Part shown: positions 1-5,989 of the stretch, piece by piece
How the letters are laid out: each line of letters starts with the position of its first letter
Position numbering within the stretch: the first letter of the stretch is position 1
DNA from: Spirochaeta_B sp964398645
GTDB lineage: Bacteria > Spirochaetota > Spirochaetia > DSM-27196 > DSM-8902
Length of the DNA: 5,989 bases
Direction of reading: 5' to 3'
Assembly (NCBI GenBank): GCA_964398645.1
Contig: CAYNNU010000139.1
Location: forward strand, 1-5,989
The notes under the pieces: generated by a model
Databases searched by the model: none
Seen by the model: only the letters and a program-made list of their open reading frames with translations
What the model was told of the DNA's origin: nothing
Made by a program: the position numbers and the translations under genes

Positions 1-1
1 G

Positions 2-1804
2 CTTGAGCCAGGCATGGGAGCTGACCACGAAGCTCCCGCAATTCAAATGGCTGATAATTCACCACAAGCAGTGCATATCAATCTACCGGCTAATTCAACA
101 GAAAAGGAAGAAGAAGTTCAGGAAGAAGAAATCTATGTTTCTTTTGGGCGCGGTCAGGATCGATCTTTCGACAGGACTCAGACTGTTGAAGAAGAAATGC
201 CGGAAGATGATTGGGAAGAGATTGATGATGGTCCGGAATTTGCGTTCGACGACGATGAAATCCTTGATGATGACGAGGATAGCCTGGATGACTTTGATAC
301 ACTCTTTGGGGATTCTCAGAACCCAGAAACACAGGCAGAAAACAAAAAACCAGCTGTAAAAGAGCCTGCGCCAAAGCGGCGAAATCGGCAGAATAAAAAA
401 TATTCGGTGCCGGTTGAAGGCTTGCTCGATCATTATCAGGATGATTCGATTGGAGTAATCGGGCCCGAGACAGAGGCAGCAGCAGAAGCCCTCAAACAGA
501 CATTACAGGAATTCAATATCGAGGCCGAGGTAACCGGGATTAGGAAAGGGCCGGTAATCACCATGTTTGAAATATTGCCCGCTCCCGGGGTGAAGCTTGG
601 TAAAATAACTGCCCTTGCGGATAACATTGCATTGCGGCTGGCGGCACAATCGGTTCGTATTGTCGCTCCTATTCCCGGAAAGCACGCGGTGGGCATTGAA
701 ATTCCAAACCCGAAACGAAGTCTTGTTGGCTTCGCAGAATTGCTGAGCGAAAAACGCTTTAACGACGGCAGTTGTGATATACCTCTGGCAATTGGAAAAG
801 ATATTCCCGGGGACGCTCAGATTGTCGATTTGGCAAAAACTCCTCATTTGTTGATCGCTGGAGCAACAGGTTCGGGAAAGTCGGTATGTGTAAATAGCAT
901 CATCTGTTCAATTTTGTTTCAGCGGAATCCTTCAGAAGTAAAAATGATTTTGATTGATCCTAAGATGGTTGAATTAAAGTTCTATAATGATATTCCTCAT
1001 TTGCTGACACCGGTAATTACCGATCCGAAACGCGCTTTTCAGGCCCTTCAGTACGCCGTTTACGAAATGGAGCGGCGCTACGGAATGCTGGATGCCATGG
1101 GCGTGCGGGATATCAGCAGTTACAACCGGCGCATAAAAGAACGGGAAATGGCAGCCGAAAAGATGCCGTTTATTGTGATTGTAGTAGATGAGTTTGCCGA
1201 CCTTATGGCCACAAGCGGAAAAGAGCTGGAGGGCACAGTTTCCCGCTTATGTGCAATGAGCCGGGCTGTGGGAATCCATCTTGTATTGGCAACTCAGCGG
1301 CCATCAACTGATGTTATTACTGGGCTTATCAAGGCAAATATTCCATCGCGGATCGCATTTATGGTAGCCAGCAAGGTGGATAGCAGAATTATCATTGATG
1401 GTAGTGGCGCGGAAAAACTGTTGGGCCGTGGGGATATGCTCTATGTTAGCGTCACTGACCCCTTTCCGGCTCGTATGCAGGGCGCCTTTTTGTCAGAGGA
1501 AGAAGTGGAACGGGTTGTTGACCATGTAAAAACTCTTGGTGAGCCTGATTACATTGACGATGAAATTTTTCTGGAAGAAGAAGATGATGATTATATGCAG
1601 CCGGAACTGGAAGACCCGTTGATGGAAAAGGCAATTGATATTGCTGTTTCGGCCAATAAAGTCTCGGCATCCTATTTGCAGCGTAGGTTGAAAATCGGAT
1701 ATAACCGAGCAGCCCGCCTGGTTGAAGAAATGGAGCGCATGGGAGTTTGCGGCCCTCAGAATGGCAGTAAGGCCAGAGACATTATTGGCGCGCCGAGCGT
1801 CTGA
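2..1804 (+). CDS. ftsK: DNA translocase FtsK/SpoIIIE family, 5'-truncated by window edge
   Basis: This is a hexameric ATP-driven DNA pump that acts at the division septum to clear and align chromosome termini and activate XerCD recombination. The reading frame is already open at base 2, so the ATG at 14 is internal; residues below are counted from it. Residues 30-110 are a very acidic linker, followed by a basic stretch at 111-129. The alpha domain is at about 130-250. The RecA-like beta motor has Walker A GATGSGKS (283-290), Walker B FIVIVVDE (386-393) and ATQRPS (426-431), followed by TDVITGLIKANIPSRIAF. A second acidic linker (512-534) leads to the winged-helix gamma domain (about 534-592) with GYNRAARLVEEMERMG, which reads the polar KOPS-type signals. 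The usual N-terminal transmembrane segments are absent and should lie upstream. The C-terminus is complete and the motor motifs are intact. FtsK and SpoIIIE cannot be separated here; the family call is certain. Confidence 0.97.
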   Translation, partial: LEPGMGADHEAPAIQMADNSPQAVHINLPANSTEKEEEVQEEEIYVSFGRGQDRSFDRTQTVEEEMPEDDWEEIDDGPEFAFDDDEILDDDEDSLDDFDTLFGDSQNPETQAENKKPAVKEPAPKRRNRQNKKYSVPVEGLLDHYQDDSIGVIGPETEAAAEALKQTLQEFNIEAEVTGIRKGPVITMFEILPAPGVKLGKITALADNIALRLAAQSVRIVAPIPGKHAVGIEIPNPKRSLVGFAELLSEKRFNDGSCDIPLAIGKDIPGDAQIVDLAKTPHLLIAGATGSGKSVCVNSIICSILFQRNPSEVKMILIDPKMVELKFYNDIPHLLTPVITDPKRAFQALQYAVYEMERRYGMLDAMGVRDISSYNRRIKEREMAAEKMPFIVIVVDEFADLMATSGKELEGTVSRLCAMSRAVGIHLVLATQRPSTDVITGLIKANIPSRIAFMVASKVDSRIIIDGSGAEKLLGRGDMLYVSVTDPFPARMQGAFLSEEEVERVVDHVKTLGEPDYIDDEIFLEEEDDDYMQPELEDPLMEKAIDIAVSANKVSASYLQRRLKIGYNRAARLVEEMERMGVCGPQNGSKARDIIGAPSV

Positions 1805-1805
1805 C

Positions 1806-1810
1806 GGGGG
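1806..1810 (+). promoter_or_regulatory. Candidate ribosome-binding site deciding the GTG start of aroDE
   Basis: A run of five G bases lies just after the ftsK stop codon and four bases before the GTG at 1815. It is an imperfect match to the GGAGG core and the spacing is short. It still supports GTG 1815 over the in-frame ATGs at 1722 and 1740, which lie inside ftsK. The close stop-start arrangement suggests translational coupling with ftsK. Confidence 0.5.
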
Positions 1811-1814
1811 CAGT

Positions 1815-3359
1815 GTGATAGCGGTTACGATATTGGCGCAAGGGGCAAAAGCTGCAATTGAACAAGCTCTTGCGCATACAAAGTTCGCCTCGGCAGTTGA
1901 ATTGAGAATTGACGGCTGGGAAACGATTACAGAATCCAATGTGCGATCTGCCTTGCAGGAATTACAGAAACATTTTGAAACAGTAATTCTGACATTGCGC
2001 ATGAAGGCCGATGGCGGCCTGTATGATGGCACACGTTCAGATCGTAATCAGCATTTGCATGAATGCGTACAAAAACTACCAGCCCAAATCTATGTTGATG
2101 TTGAAATTGAGCAGCTTGGGGATCAGGATGATGCAGCCTTAGTGCAATGTGTACAAAAGTGCGGTGGCAAGATTATCCGCTCTGCTCATGTATTTGAACC
2201 CGGAATGGATGTGGCTGTATTCGAGCGTATGCGTTTGGTACCGGCCGACGAAATCCCGAAGCTAGCTGTAATGCCGGCAAGCACCGGCGATCTGCTGCAG
2301 CTTTTGCAATTTGCCCGGGGCTATCGTTTTGGCCGACAGATTATTCTGGGCATGGGCGAGTGGGGGATACCCTCTAGAATATGTCCATCAGTTTTTGGCT
2401 CGCTGTGGACCTATGCGTCAAACGGCAAAAAAGCGGCGGCTCCTGGGCAGATATGCCCGGAAGAAATGGTTCGTCGCTTTCGCACCGATATGCATGGCCC
2501 AGATACCCGCTATTTTGCCATTTTTGGCAATCCAGTAATGCATTCCCGCTCGCCGGATTTCCATAATCAGCGTTTTGAACAGGAAGGCCAGAATGCTGCC
2601 TATCTAATATTTCCCTTAAGCAGTGCTGCCGAAGGTCATGATGTTATTCAACAGTGGCCCTTGGAAGGTGTTTCTGTAACCATCCCTTACAAAAACGATA
2701 TTTTGAAGTGGCCTGGTGTTGTAGTAGAAGATTCCGCCGCTGCAGTAGGGGCAGCAAATACAGCGGTGCGTGATTACCTGCTAGCACACAGCGGCCAAAA
2801 TCTTCGTTTGCTGAACACCGATGTGGGCGGTTTTTTGCATGCCCTGCGCGAAAAGGATTTTCCTTTTTCGCAAGCTCGTTGTTTGGTGATAGGCGCCGGG
2901 GGAGCTGCCCGGGCTGTCGTGTATGGTCTGCTGGCCGAGGGCGCTGCTGTTACAATTGTGAATAGAACCCTTTCCCGGGCACAGGCTTTGTGCACAGATA
3001 TGCAAAAGATGGTCGAAGGCGCCGAAGTAGAAGCCTATGAACTACCTGCTAGCAAAGAAGCAGCGCACATCATCTTACAAAATATGACAAAAGATGAGGG
3101 TGGATATCCTGAGCTTGTGGTACAAACCACCCAGATAGGAATGGAGCCGGATATCGATAAAGATCCGCTGCCGGCTTGGGAATTTACGGGCAACGAGCTT
3201 GTGTATGATATTATTTACACTCCGGAATGCACTCGGTTTTTGCAGCGGGCTTCTGCTGTAGGTTGCCAAGTAATTAGCGGGAAGGCAATGTTTCAAGGGC
3301 AGGCTGATTTGCAAAGCCAGCGTTTTCTTGCGGCCTTAGCGGGAAAGCAAAAGTCCTGA
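1815..3359 (+). CDS. aroDE: Bifunctional 3-dehydroquinate dehydratase (type I) / shikimate dehydrogenase
   Basis: This cytoplasmic fusion enzyme catalyses two successive shikimate-pathway steps: 3-dehydroquinate to 3-dehydroshikimate, then NADPH reduction to shikimate. From the GTG start it is 514 residues. The dehydratase half (about 1-225) shows ELRID (29-33), Arg62, His125, the Schiff-base Lys149 in IPKLAVMPAST, Ser187-Arg188 and PGQ (210-212). Asp66 sits where E. coli AroD has Glu86. A linker of about ten residues leads to the dehydrogenase half (about 233-514): GNPVMHSRSP (238-247), catalytic Lys293 in VTIPYK, Asp336 in LNTD, the nucleotide loop GAGGAA (360-365) and the NADP-type motif NRTLSRA (383-389). 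The GTG start gives MIAVTIL, which fits the first beta strand of type I dehydratases; the ATG at 1722 would add 31 residues read out of frame from ftsK. It lies 10 bases after ftsK, so it is probably co-transcribed. Both halves look active. Confidence 0.95.
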   Translation: MIAVTILAQGAKAAIEQALAHTKFASAVELRIDGWETITESNVRSALQELQKHFETVILTLRMKADGGLYDGTRSDRNQHLHECVQKLPAQIYVDVEIEQLGDQDDAALVQCVQKCGGKIIRSAHVFEPGMDVAVFERMRLVPADEIPKLAVMPASTGDLLQLLQFARGYRFGRQIILGMGEWGIPSRICPSVFGSLWTYASNGKKAAAPGQICPEEMVRRFRTDMHGPDTRYFAIFGNPVMHSRSPDFHNQRFEQEGQNAAYLIFPLSSAAEGHDVIQQWPLEGVSVTIPYKNDILKWPGVVVEDSAAAVGAANTAVRDYLLAHSGQNLRLLNTDVGGFLHALREKDFPFSQARCLVIGAGGAARAVVYGLLAEGAAVTIVNRTLSRAQALCTDMQKMVEGAEVEAYELPASKEAAHIILQNMTKDEGGYPELVVQTTQIGMEPDIDKDPLPAWEFTGNELVYDIIYTPECTRFLQRASAVGCQVISGKAMFQGQADLQSQRFLAALAGKQKS

Positions 3360-3402
3360 ACAGCATCTTGCAGGCCGGGCAAAAGCGTACCATACTAAAA
3401 GC
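3360..3402 (+). promoter_or_regulatory. aroDE-phoH2 spacer with weak promoter-like pair
   Basis: TTGCAG (3368-3373) and CATACT (3391-3396) are separated by 17 bases and resemble a weak sigma-70 promoter; the -35 box matches the consensus at only three of six positions. A start of transcription about seven bases after the -10 box would fall on the phoH2 ATG at 3403. No purine-rich Shine-Dalgarno sequence of usual strength precedes that ATG; the nearest is the A-run AAAAG at 3397-3401. No terminator hairpin is seen, so read-through from aroDE is equally likely. Confidence 0.25.
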
Positions 3403-4710
3403 ATGAATGAACGCAAACAGAAAACCTTTGTAATTGACACGAACGTATTTATTCACCGGCCTGATGCGGTATTAAGCTTTCGCGACAGCGAAATAGTAAT
3501 CCCCTTGTGGGTACTGGAAGAATTGGACAAGCTAAAAAGCTTCAGCGATGAGCGAGGCCGGAACGCTCGGCATGCCATTCGCTTTCTCGATGGCGTTGGG
3601 CGCAAGGGAAAGTTAAGCGAGGGCGCGAAGCTTGAGAACGGCTCGATACTGAGGGTCTCTCTGGATCATGCAAATCATGTTTCCGCAGATTTACAGCTTG
3701 ACCGAAATGACAACAAGATAATTCTTGCCGCATATAAGTTGCAGCAGGAAGGACGGGAGGTCTTTTTTGTCTCCAAGGACATCAATGCCCGGGTAAAAGC
3801 AACTGCTCTAGGCTTGCGTGCAGTGGATTACGAAAAGCAGAAAGTTAATATTGATGATCTGTATAGCGGAAATGTTCATCAGAATATGAGTCAGGAAAAT
3901 ATTGATGCTCTTATCGAACAGGGTTCGCTGCCGTGGGCTGATCAGGCAATAGCCAATCAATATATGGTGTTACATGCCGGGGGCGATGATTCCGAGCAGG
4001 TGTTGGCCAAGTATAGTCGTGCTCGAGAAAGCATTGAATATGTCGATCATAAAATGCCTTCTGTGGCCGGTGTGCGCCCCTTGAACGAAGAGCAATTGAT
4101 GGCCCTGGATTTATTGCTGGACGAATCCATTCAGCTGGTAAGTCTGGTGGGCAAGGCGGGAACCGGAAAGACCCTCTTGGCACTGGCGGCCGGTTTGCGC
4201 ATGACACTGGAGGATAAAAAATATCAGCGGGTGCTGGTAAGTCGTCCGGTAGTTCCCATGGGCAAAGATATTGGCTATTTGCCGGGTGCAAAGAACGAAA
4301 AACTGTCTCACTGGATGCAGCCCTTGTTCGATAACCTTGAGTTTATTTTGAATGTCTATAAAAAGCCCAACGTGAAAACCCCGGATCAGTTGATAAACAG
4401 CAAATTGATTGAGTTAGAGGCGCTATCGTATATTCGCGGCCGGAGTTTGCCTGAGCAGTTCATCATCATTGATGAAGCGCAAAACCTATCGCCGCATGAG
4501 GTGAAAACCATCGTAAGCCGGGCCGGTGAGAACTCCAAGGTTGTGCTAACCGGCGACCCCTATCAGATAGATAGTCCGTATCTGGATGCTAGCTCAAACG
4601 GTCTTACCTTTTTGGTAGAAGCCTTTAAGGGGCAGGAAATATACGGCCATGTTACTCTGAATCACAGTGAACGCAGTGAGTTGGCGGAGCTAGCAGCAGA
4701 ATTGCTGTAG
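3403..4710 (+). CDS. phoH2: PIN domain-PhoH ATPase (YlaK/PhoH2 type)
   Basis: This two-domain cytoplasmic protein of 435 residues is close in length to Bacillus YlaK-type proteins. The N-terminal PIN nuclease fold (about 8-135) has the acidic residues expected for metal-dependent RNA cleavage: Asp12 in VIDTN, Glu39/Glu40 in VLEELDKLK, Asp103 in NDNKIILAA and Asp126 in SKDINARVKA. The C-terminal PhoH P-loop NTPase (about 215-435) has Walker A GKAGTGKT (250-257), the conserved SRPVVPMGKDIGYLPG segment, Walker B FIIIDEAQNL (Asp357, Glu358) and the sensor-like LTGDPYQID. Mycobacterial PhoH2 proteins of this architecture are reported to have RNA helicase and RNase activity; the role here is inferred from that. 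All key residues are present. The gene starts 43 bases after aroDE and has a poor Shine-Dalgarno sequence. The family is certain, the exact cellular role is not. Confidence 0.95.
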   Translation: MNERKQKTFVIDTNVFIHRPDAVLSFRDSEIVIPLWVLEELDKLKSFSDERGRNARHAIRFLDGVGRKGKLSEGAKLENGSILRVSLDHANHVSADLQLDRNDNKIILAAYKLQQEGREVFFVSKDINARVKATALGLRAVDYEKQKVNIDDLYSGNVHQNMSQENIDALIEQGSLPWADQAIANQYMVLHAGGDDSEQVLAKYSRARESIEYVDHKMPSVAGVRPLNEEQLMALDLLLDESIQLVSLVGKAGTGKTLLALAAGLRMTLEDKKYQRVLVSRPVVPMGKDIGYLPGAKNEKLSHWMQPLFDNLEFILNVYKKPNVKTPDQLINSKLIELEALSYIRGRSLPEQFIIIDEAQNLSPHEVKTIVSRAGENSKVVLTGDPYQIDSPYLDASSNGLTFLVEAFKGQEIYGHVTLNHSERSELAELAAELL

Positions 4711-4739
4711 ACCCTGCTTCCGCTCCAGGCTCGGGCTTC
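4711..4739. other. Convergent intergenic gap, no clear terminator
   Basis: This is the 29-base gap between the convergent stops of phoH2 (TAG, 4708-4710) and the minus-strand dehydrogenase (TAA, complement of 4740-4742). It is C/G-rich without a strong stem-loop or T-tract on either strand. A five-base-pair inverted repeat (CAGCA/TGCTG around GAAT, about 4694-4707) lies inside the end of phoH2 but has no U-run. Termination may be Rho-dependent, or transcripts may overlap. Confidence 0.5.
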
Positions 4740-5702
4740 TTAGCCAACAGTATTTTGCGGTTTTCCGTTTAGGTATGCGCGTATGTTTTTGGCAACGCCT
4801 TCGATTACGCGGGTGCGGGCCTCGGTGCTTCCCCACGCGGCGTGGGGGCTGAGAAGTATTCGTCCTTCTGGAAGTTGCAGAAGGGGCGAGTCCGCCTCTA
4901 TCGGCTCGTTGGAAAACACATCTAGGGCTGCGCCGCGTATACCCCCCTCCAGCAGGGTTTCAGCCAGATCATCTTCTGCAACAATTCCGCCACGCCCTGC
5001 ATTTATGAGTATTGCGTCTTTTTTCATATACGAAAGTTTCTCGGCATTAATCAAATTACGAGTGGCATTATTGAGGGGCGCATGAATAGACACGATGTGA
5101 CTCTTGCCAAGTAAGTCCGCCAAAGCCAAATGGGTATATCCTTGCGTAGTATTTTTTCCGCTTGTGGAATAATAGGCTATATTGCAGCCAAGTACGCTAG
5201 CAACTTCCGCTACTTTTTTCCCGATAGCACCCATGCCTATTATGCCCCACGTCTTTCCTTCTAGCTCGTACCATGTGCGCTCAAAGTTGGTAAACATTTT
5301 CGAGCGGCTATAGGCCCCGCTTACAACAAAGTGGTGATAGTATTCCAGCTGTTGCAGCAAAGCCAGTGCCATTCCGATGGTATGCTGGGCAACGCTGGTG
5401 GTTGAATAGCCGCGGACATTGCAGACCACTATGCCAAGTTCATTTGCGGCAGGAATGTCCACATTGTTGTAGCCAGTTGCCGTTAAGCAGATAAGGCGCA
5501 GATCCGGGCTGAGCGCCTCCAGTCGCTTGCGGTCAAAAGGAATTTTATTGGTAACAATAATGGGAAGACCGCGGCAGGCGCGAAGCACTTCATCATCAGA
5601 GATTGATGGAAGAATGGTAATGTCACTGACTTCGTGTAGAGGCTGCAGCGATATGTCTTCGCCAATGGTTTTTGCATCAAGAAATATTGCCCGGGCTTTC
5701 AT
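4740..5702 (-). CDS. D-2-hydroxyacid dehydrogenase (glycerate dehydrogenase/hydroxypyruvate reductase-like)
   Basis: This 320-residue cytoplasmic oxidoreductase should interconvert a 2-oxoacid and a D-2-hydroxyacid using a nicotinamide cofactor. The split catalytic domain (1-about 100 and about 290-320) flanks a Rossmann domain. Visible motifs are GYNNVD (77-82), the dinucleotide loop GMGAIG (156-161), HAPLN (207-211) and the catalytic triad Arg237 (NAGRGG), Glu266 (SNEP) and His287 (SPHAAW). The second Rossmann strand ends in YYSTSGKN (177-184) without the acidic residue usual for NAD-specific members. Length is normal for the family. The ATG has a good ribosome-binding site. It is convergent with phoH2 and divergent from the zinc-ribbon gene, so it appears to be a single-gene unit. 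Hydroxypyruvate, glyoxylate or another 2-oxoacid could be the substrate; sequence alone does not settle this. Confidence 0.95.
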   Translation of the reverse strand: MKARAIFLDAKTIGEDISLQPLHEVSDITILPSISDDEVLRACRGLPIIVTNKIPFDRKRLEALSPDLRLICLTATGYNNVDIPAANELGIVVCNVRGYSTTSVAQHTIGMALALLQQLEYYHHFVVSGAYSRSKMFTNFERTWYELEGKTWGIIGMGAIGKKVAEVASVLGCNIAYYSTSGKNTTQGYTHLALADLLGKSHIVSIHAPLNNATRNLINAEKLSYMKKDAILINAGRGGIVAEDDLAETLLEGGIRGAALDVFSNEPIEADSPLLQLPEGRILLSPHAAWGSTEARTRVIEGVAKNIRAYLNGKPQNTVG

Positions 5703-5708
5703 AATCGT

Positions 5709-5714
5709 TTCCTT
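5709..5714 (-). promoter_or_regulatory. Ribosome-binding site of the hydroxyacid dehydrogenase gene
   Basis: Read on the minus strand, AAGGAA within an A-rich context lies six bases before the ATG at 5702-5700. This is the clearest Shine-Dalgarno match in the window and fixes the start of the dehydrogenase. Confidence 0.75.
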
Positions 5715-5738
5715 TTTGAAAAATACGCGTAAATTTCC

Positions 5739-5767
5739 TTGCGAACCGCTTTTTCAGACTTTATTAT
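5739..5767 (+). promoter_or_regulatory. Candidate sigma-70 promoter of the zinc-ribbon gene
   Basis: TTGCGA (5739-5744) and TATTAT (5762-5767) are separated by exactly 17 bases. The -10 box matches TATAAT at five of six positions and the -35 box matches TTGACA at four of six. Transcription would start near 5774, which is the ATG of the downstream gene, implying a leaderless or nearly leaderless mRNA. Confidence 0.45.
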
Positions 5768-5773
5768 GGATGC

Positions 5774-5989
5774 ATGGGGCCGGTCAAATCCTGTACGATT
5801 TGTGATTCAGAAATATCTGCCTATTATGCCTTTTGTCCTTTTTGTGGTGCAAAACAGGCGGGGCCTCCTCATGTCGAACAGCCTAGCTATCAGGAAGTAT
5901 TTGAACAGCCTTTTCGCCGGTTGGAATTGCGGGATAATCTAAAAAAATTGGATTGTTTGCTGCATGCCCTAAATGATATGGATGAGGAG
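5774..5989 (+). CDS. Zinc-ribbon protein of unknown function, 3'-truncated by window edge
   Basis: This open frame of 72 codons reaches the last base of the window with no stop. The start MGPVKSCTIC is followed by a CPFCGAK motif: Cys7, Cys10, Cys21 and Cys24 form a CxxC-x10-CxxC zinc-ribbon arrangement. A short Pro/Gln-rich linker follows, then from about residue 47 a charged, Leu-rich stretch (LELRDNLKKLDCLLHALNDMDEE) that looks helical, possibly the start of a coiled coil. The ATG at 5774 is the only in-frame ATG before the cysteines; the frame is closed by a TGA at 5717. No Shine-Dalgarno sequence of normal quality is seen. N-terminal zinc ribbons of this kind occur in many small bacterial proteins with varied C-termini, so no function is assigned. 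The regular cysteine spacing and absence of stops argue that it is a real gene. Confidence 0.75.
   Translation, partial: MGPVKSCTICDSEISAYYAFCPFCGAKQAGPPHVEQPSYQEVFEQPFRRLELRDNLKKLDCLLHALNDMDEE

Larger units (their letters stand above)
5703..5773. promoter_or_regulatory. Divergent intergenic promoter region
   Basis: These 71 bases separate the divergently transcribed dehydrogenase (minus) and zinc-ribbon gene (plus), so promoters for both are expected in or around them. The segment is AT-rich and contains the eight-base palindrome TACGCGTA (5724-5731), which could be a small operator or chance. No convincing minus-strand -35/-10 pair was found: TTGACC lies in the right area on the minus strand but only 13 bases from a CATAAT. 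Confidence 0.5.

Noticed and set aside
3..433. Overlapping alternative frames on both strands over the ftsK linker
   Set aside because: They are low-complexity products of GAA/GAT-rich codons; the frame with the FtsK motor is the real one.
2515..2530. Perfect inverted repeat TTGCCA/TGGCAA with a TTTT loop inside aroDE
   Set aside because: It encodes the conserved AIFGN segment that opens the shikimate dehydrogenase half, so the codons explain it; there is no U-run and no gene boundary.
3911..4291. 126-residue minus-strand frame within phoH2
   Set aside because: It lies fully inside the well-supported phoH2 gene and encodes a Pro/Arg-rich sequence without motifs.
5703..5773. Possible dif or XerCD site linked to ftsK
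   Set aside because: No 28-base sequence with paired XerC/XerD-like arms could be made out here, and the location is not adjacent to ftsK.
5739..5942. 67-residue plus-strand frame across the right end
   Set aside because: Its translation has no recognisable motif and overlaps the zinc-ribbon frame at 5774, which has regular cysteine pairs; it also begins at a TTG inside the promoter-like region.
1..5989. Novel defence, mobile or secondary-metabolite system
   Set aside because: All genes belong to common chromosomal families; there are no transposases, integrases, repeats, CRISPR spacers or toxin-antitoxin-like pairs. The PIN domain is fused to PhoH and has no antitoxin partner.

Overview
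The window is ordinary bacterial chromosomal housekeeping DNA. It holds three tandem plus-strand genes, a fourth gene convergent to them, and a fifth, cut by the right edge, that diverges from the fourth. The organism cannot be fixed from the sequence. A fused 3-dehydroquinate dehydratase/shikimate dehydrogenase (AroDE order) together with a PIN-PhoH protein and a long acidic FtsK linker would suit a spirochaete (Spirochaetota). AroDE fusions also occur in Chlamydiae and some other groups, so this is a moderate inference from family knowledge.

Layout. Positions 2-1804 (+) carry the C-terminal part of a FtsK/SpoIIIE DNA translocase; its membrane domain lies to the left of the window. Ten bases later, from a GTG at 1815, comes a bifunctional aroDE gene (1815-3359). 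After a 43-base gap, 3403-4710 encodes a PIN-domain PhoH ATPase (YlaK/PhoH2 type). A 29-base convergent gap follows. Then 4740-5702 on the minus strand encodes a D-2-hydroxyacid dehydrogenase. A 71-base divergent spacer separates it from a previously unlisted small plus-strand gene, which starts at 5774 and encodes a CxxC...CxxC zinc-ribbon protein that runs off the right edge.

The first three genes are close enough for co-transcription but share no obvious pathway: chromosome segregation, aromatic amino-acid/chorismate synthesis, and RNA/stress-linked nucleotide hydrolysis. The dehydrogenase stands alone with its own clear ribosome-binding site.

I see no RNA gene, insertion sequence, CRISPR array, phage gene or defence system, and no sign of a novel multi-gene system. 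The observations most worth checking are: the unlisted zinc-ribbon gene; a promoter-like pair whose predicted transcription start falls on its ATG (possible leaderless mRNA), with a weaker echo before phoH2; the GTG start of aroDE, which a longest-ORF caller would miss; and an Asp in aroDE at the position of the catalytic Glu86 of E. coli AroD.
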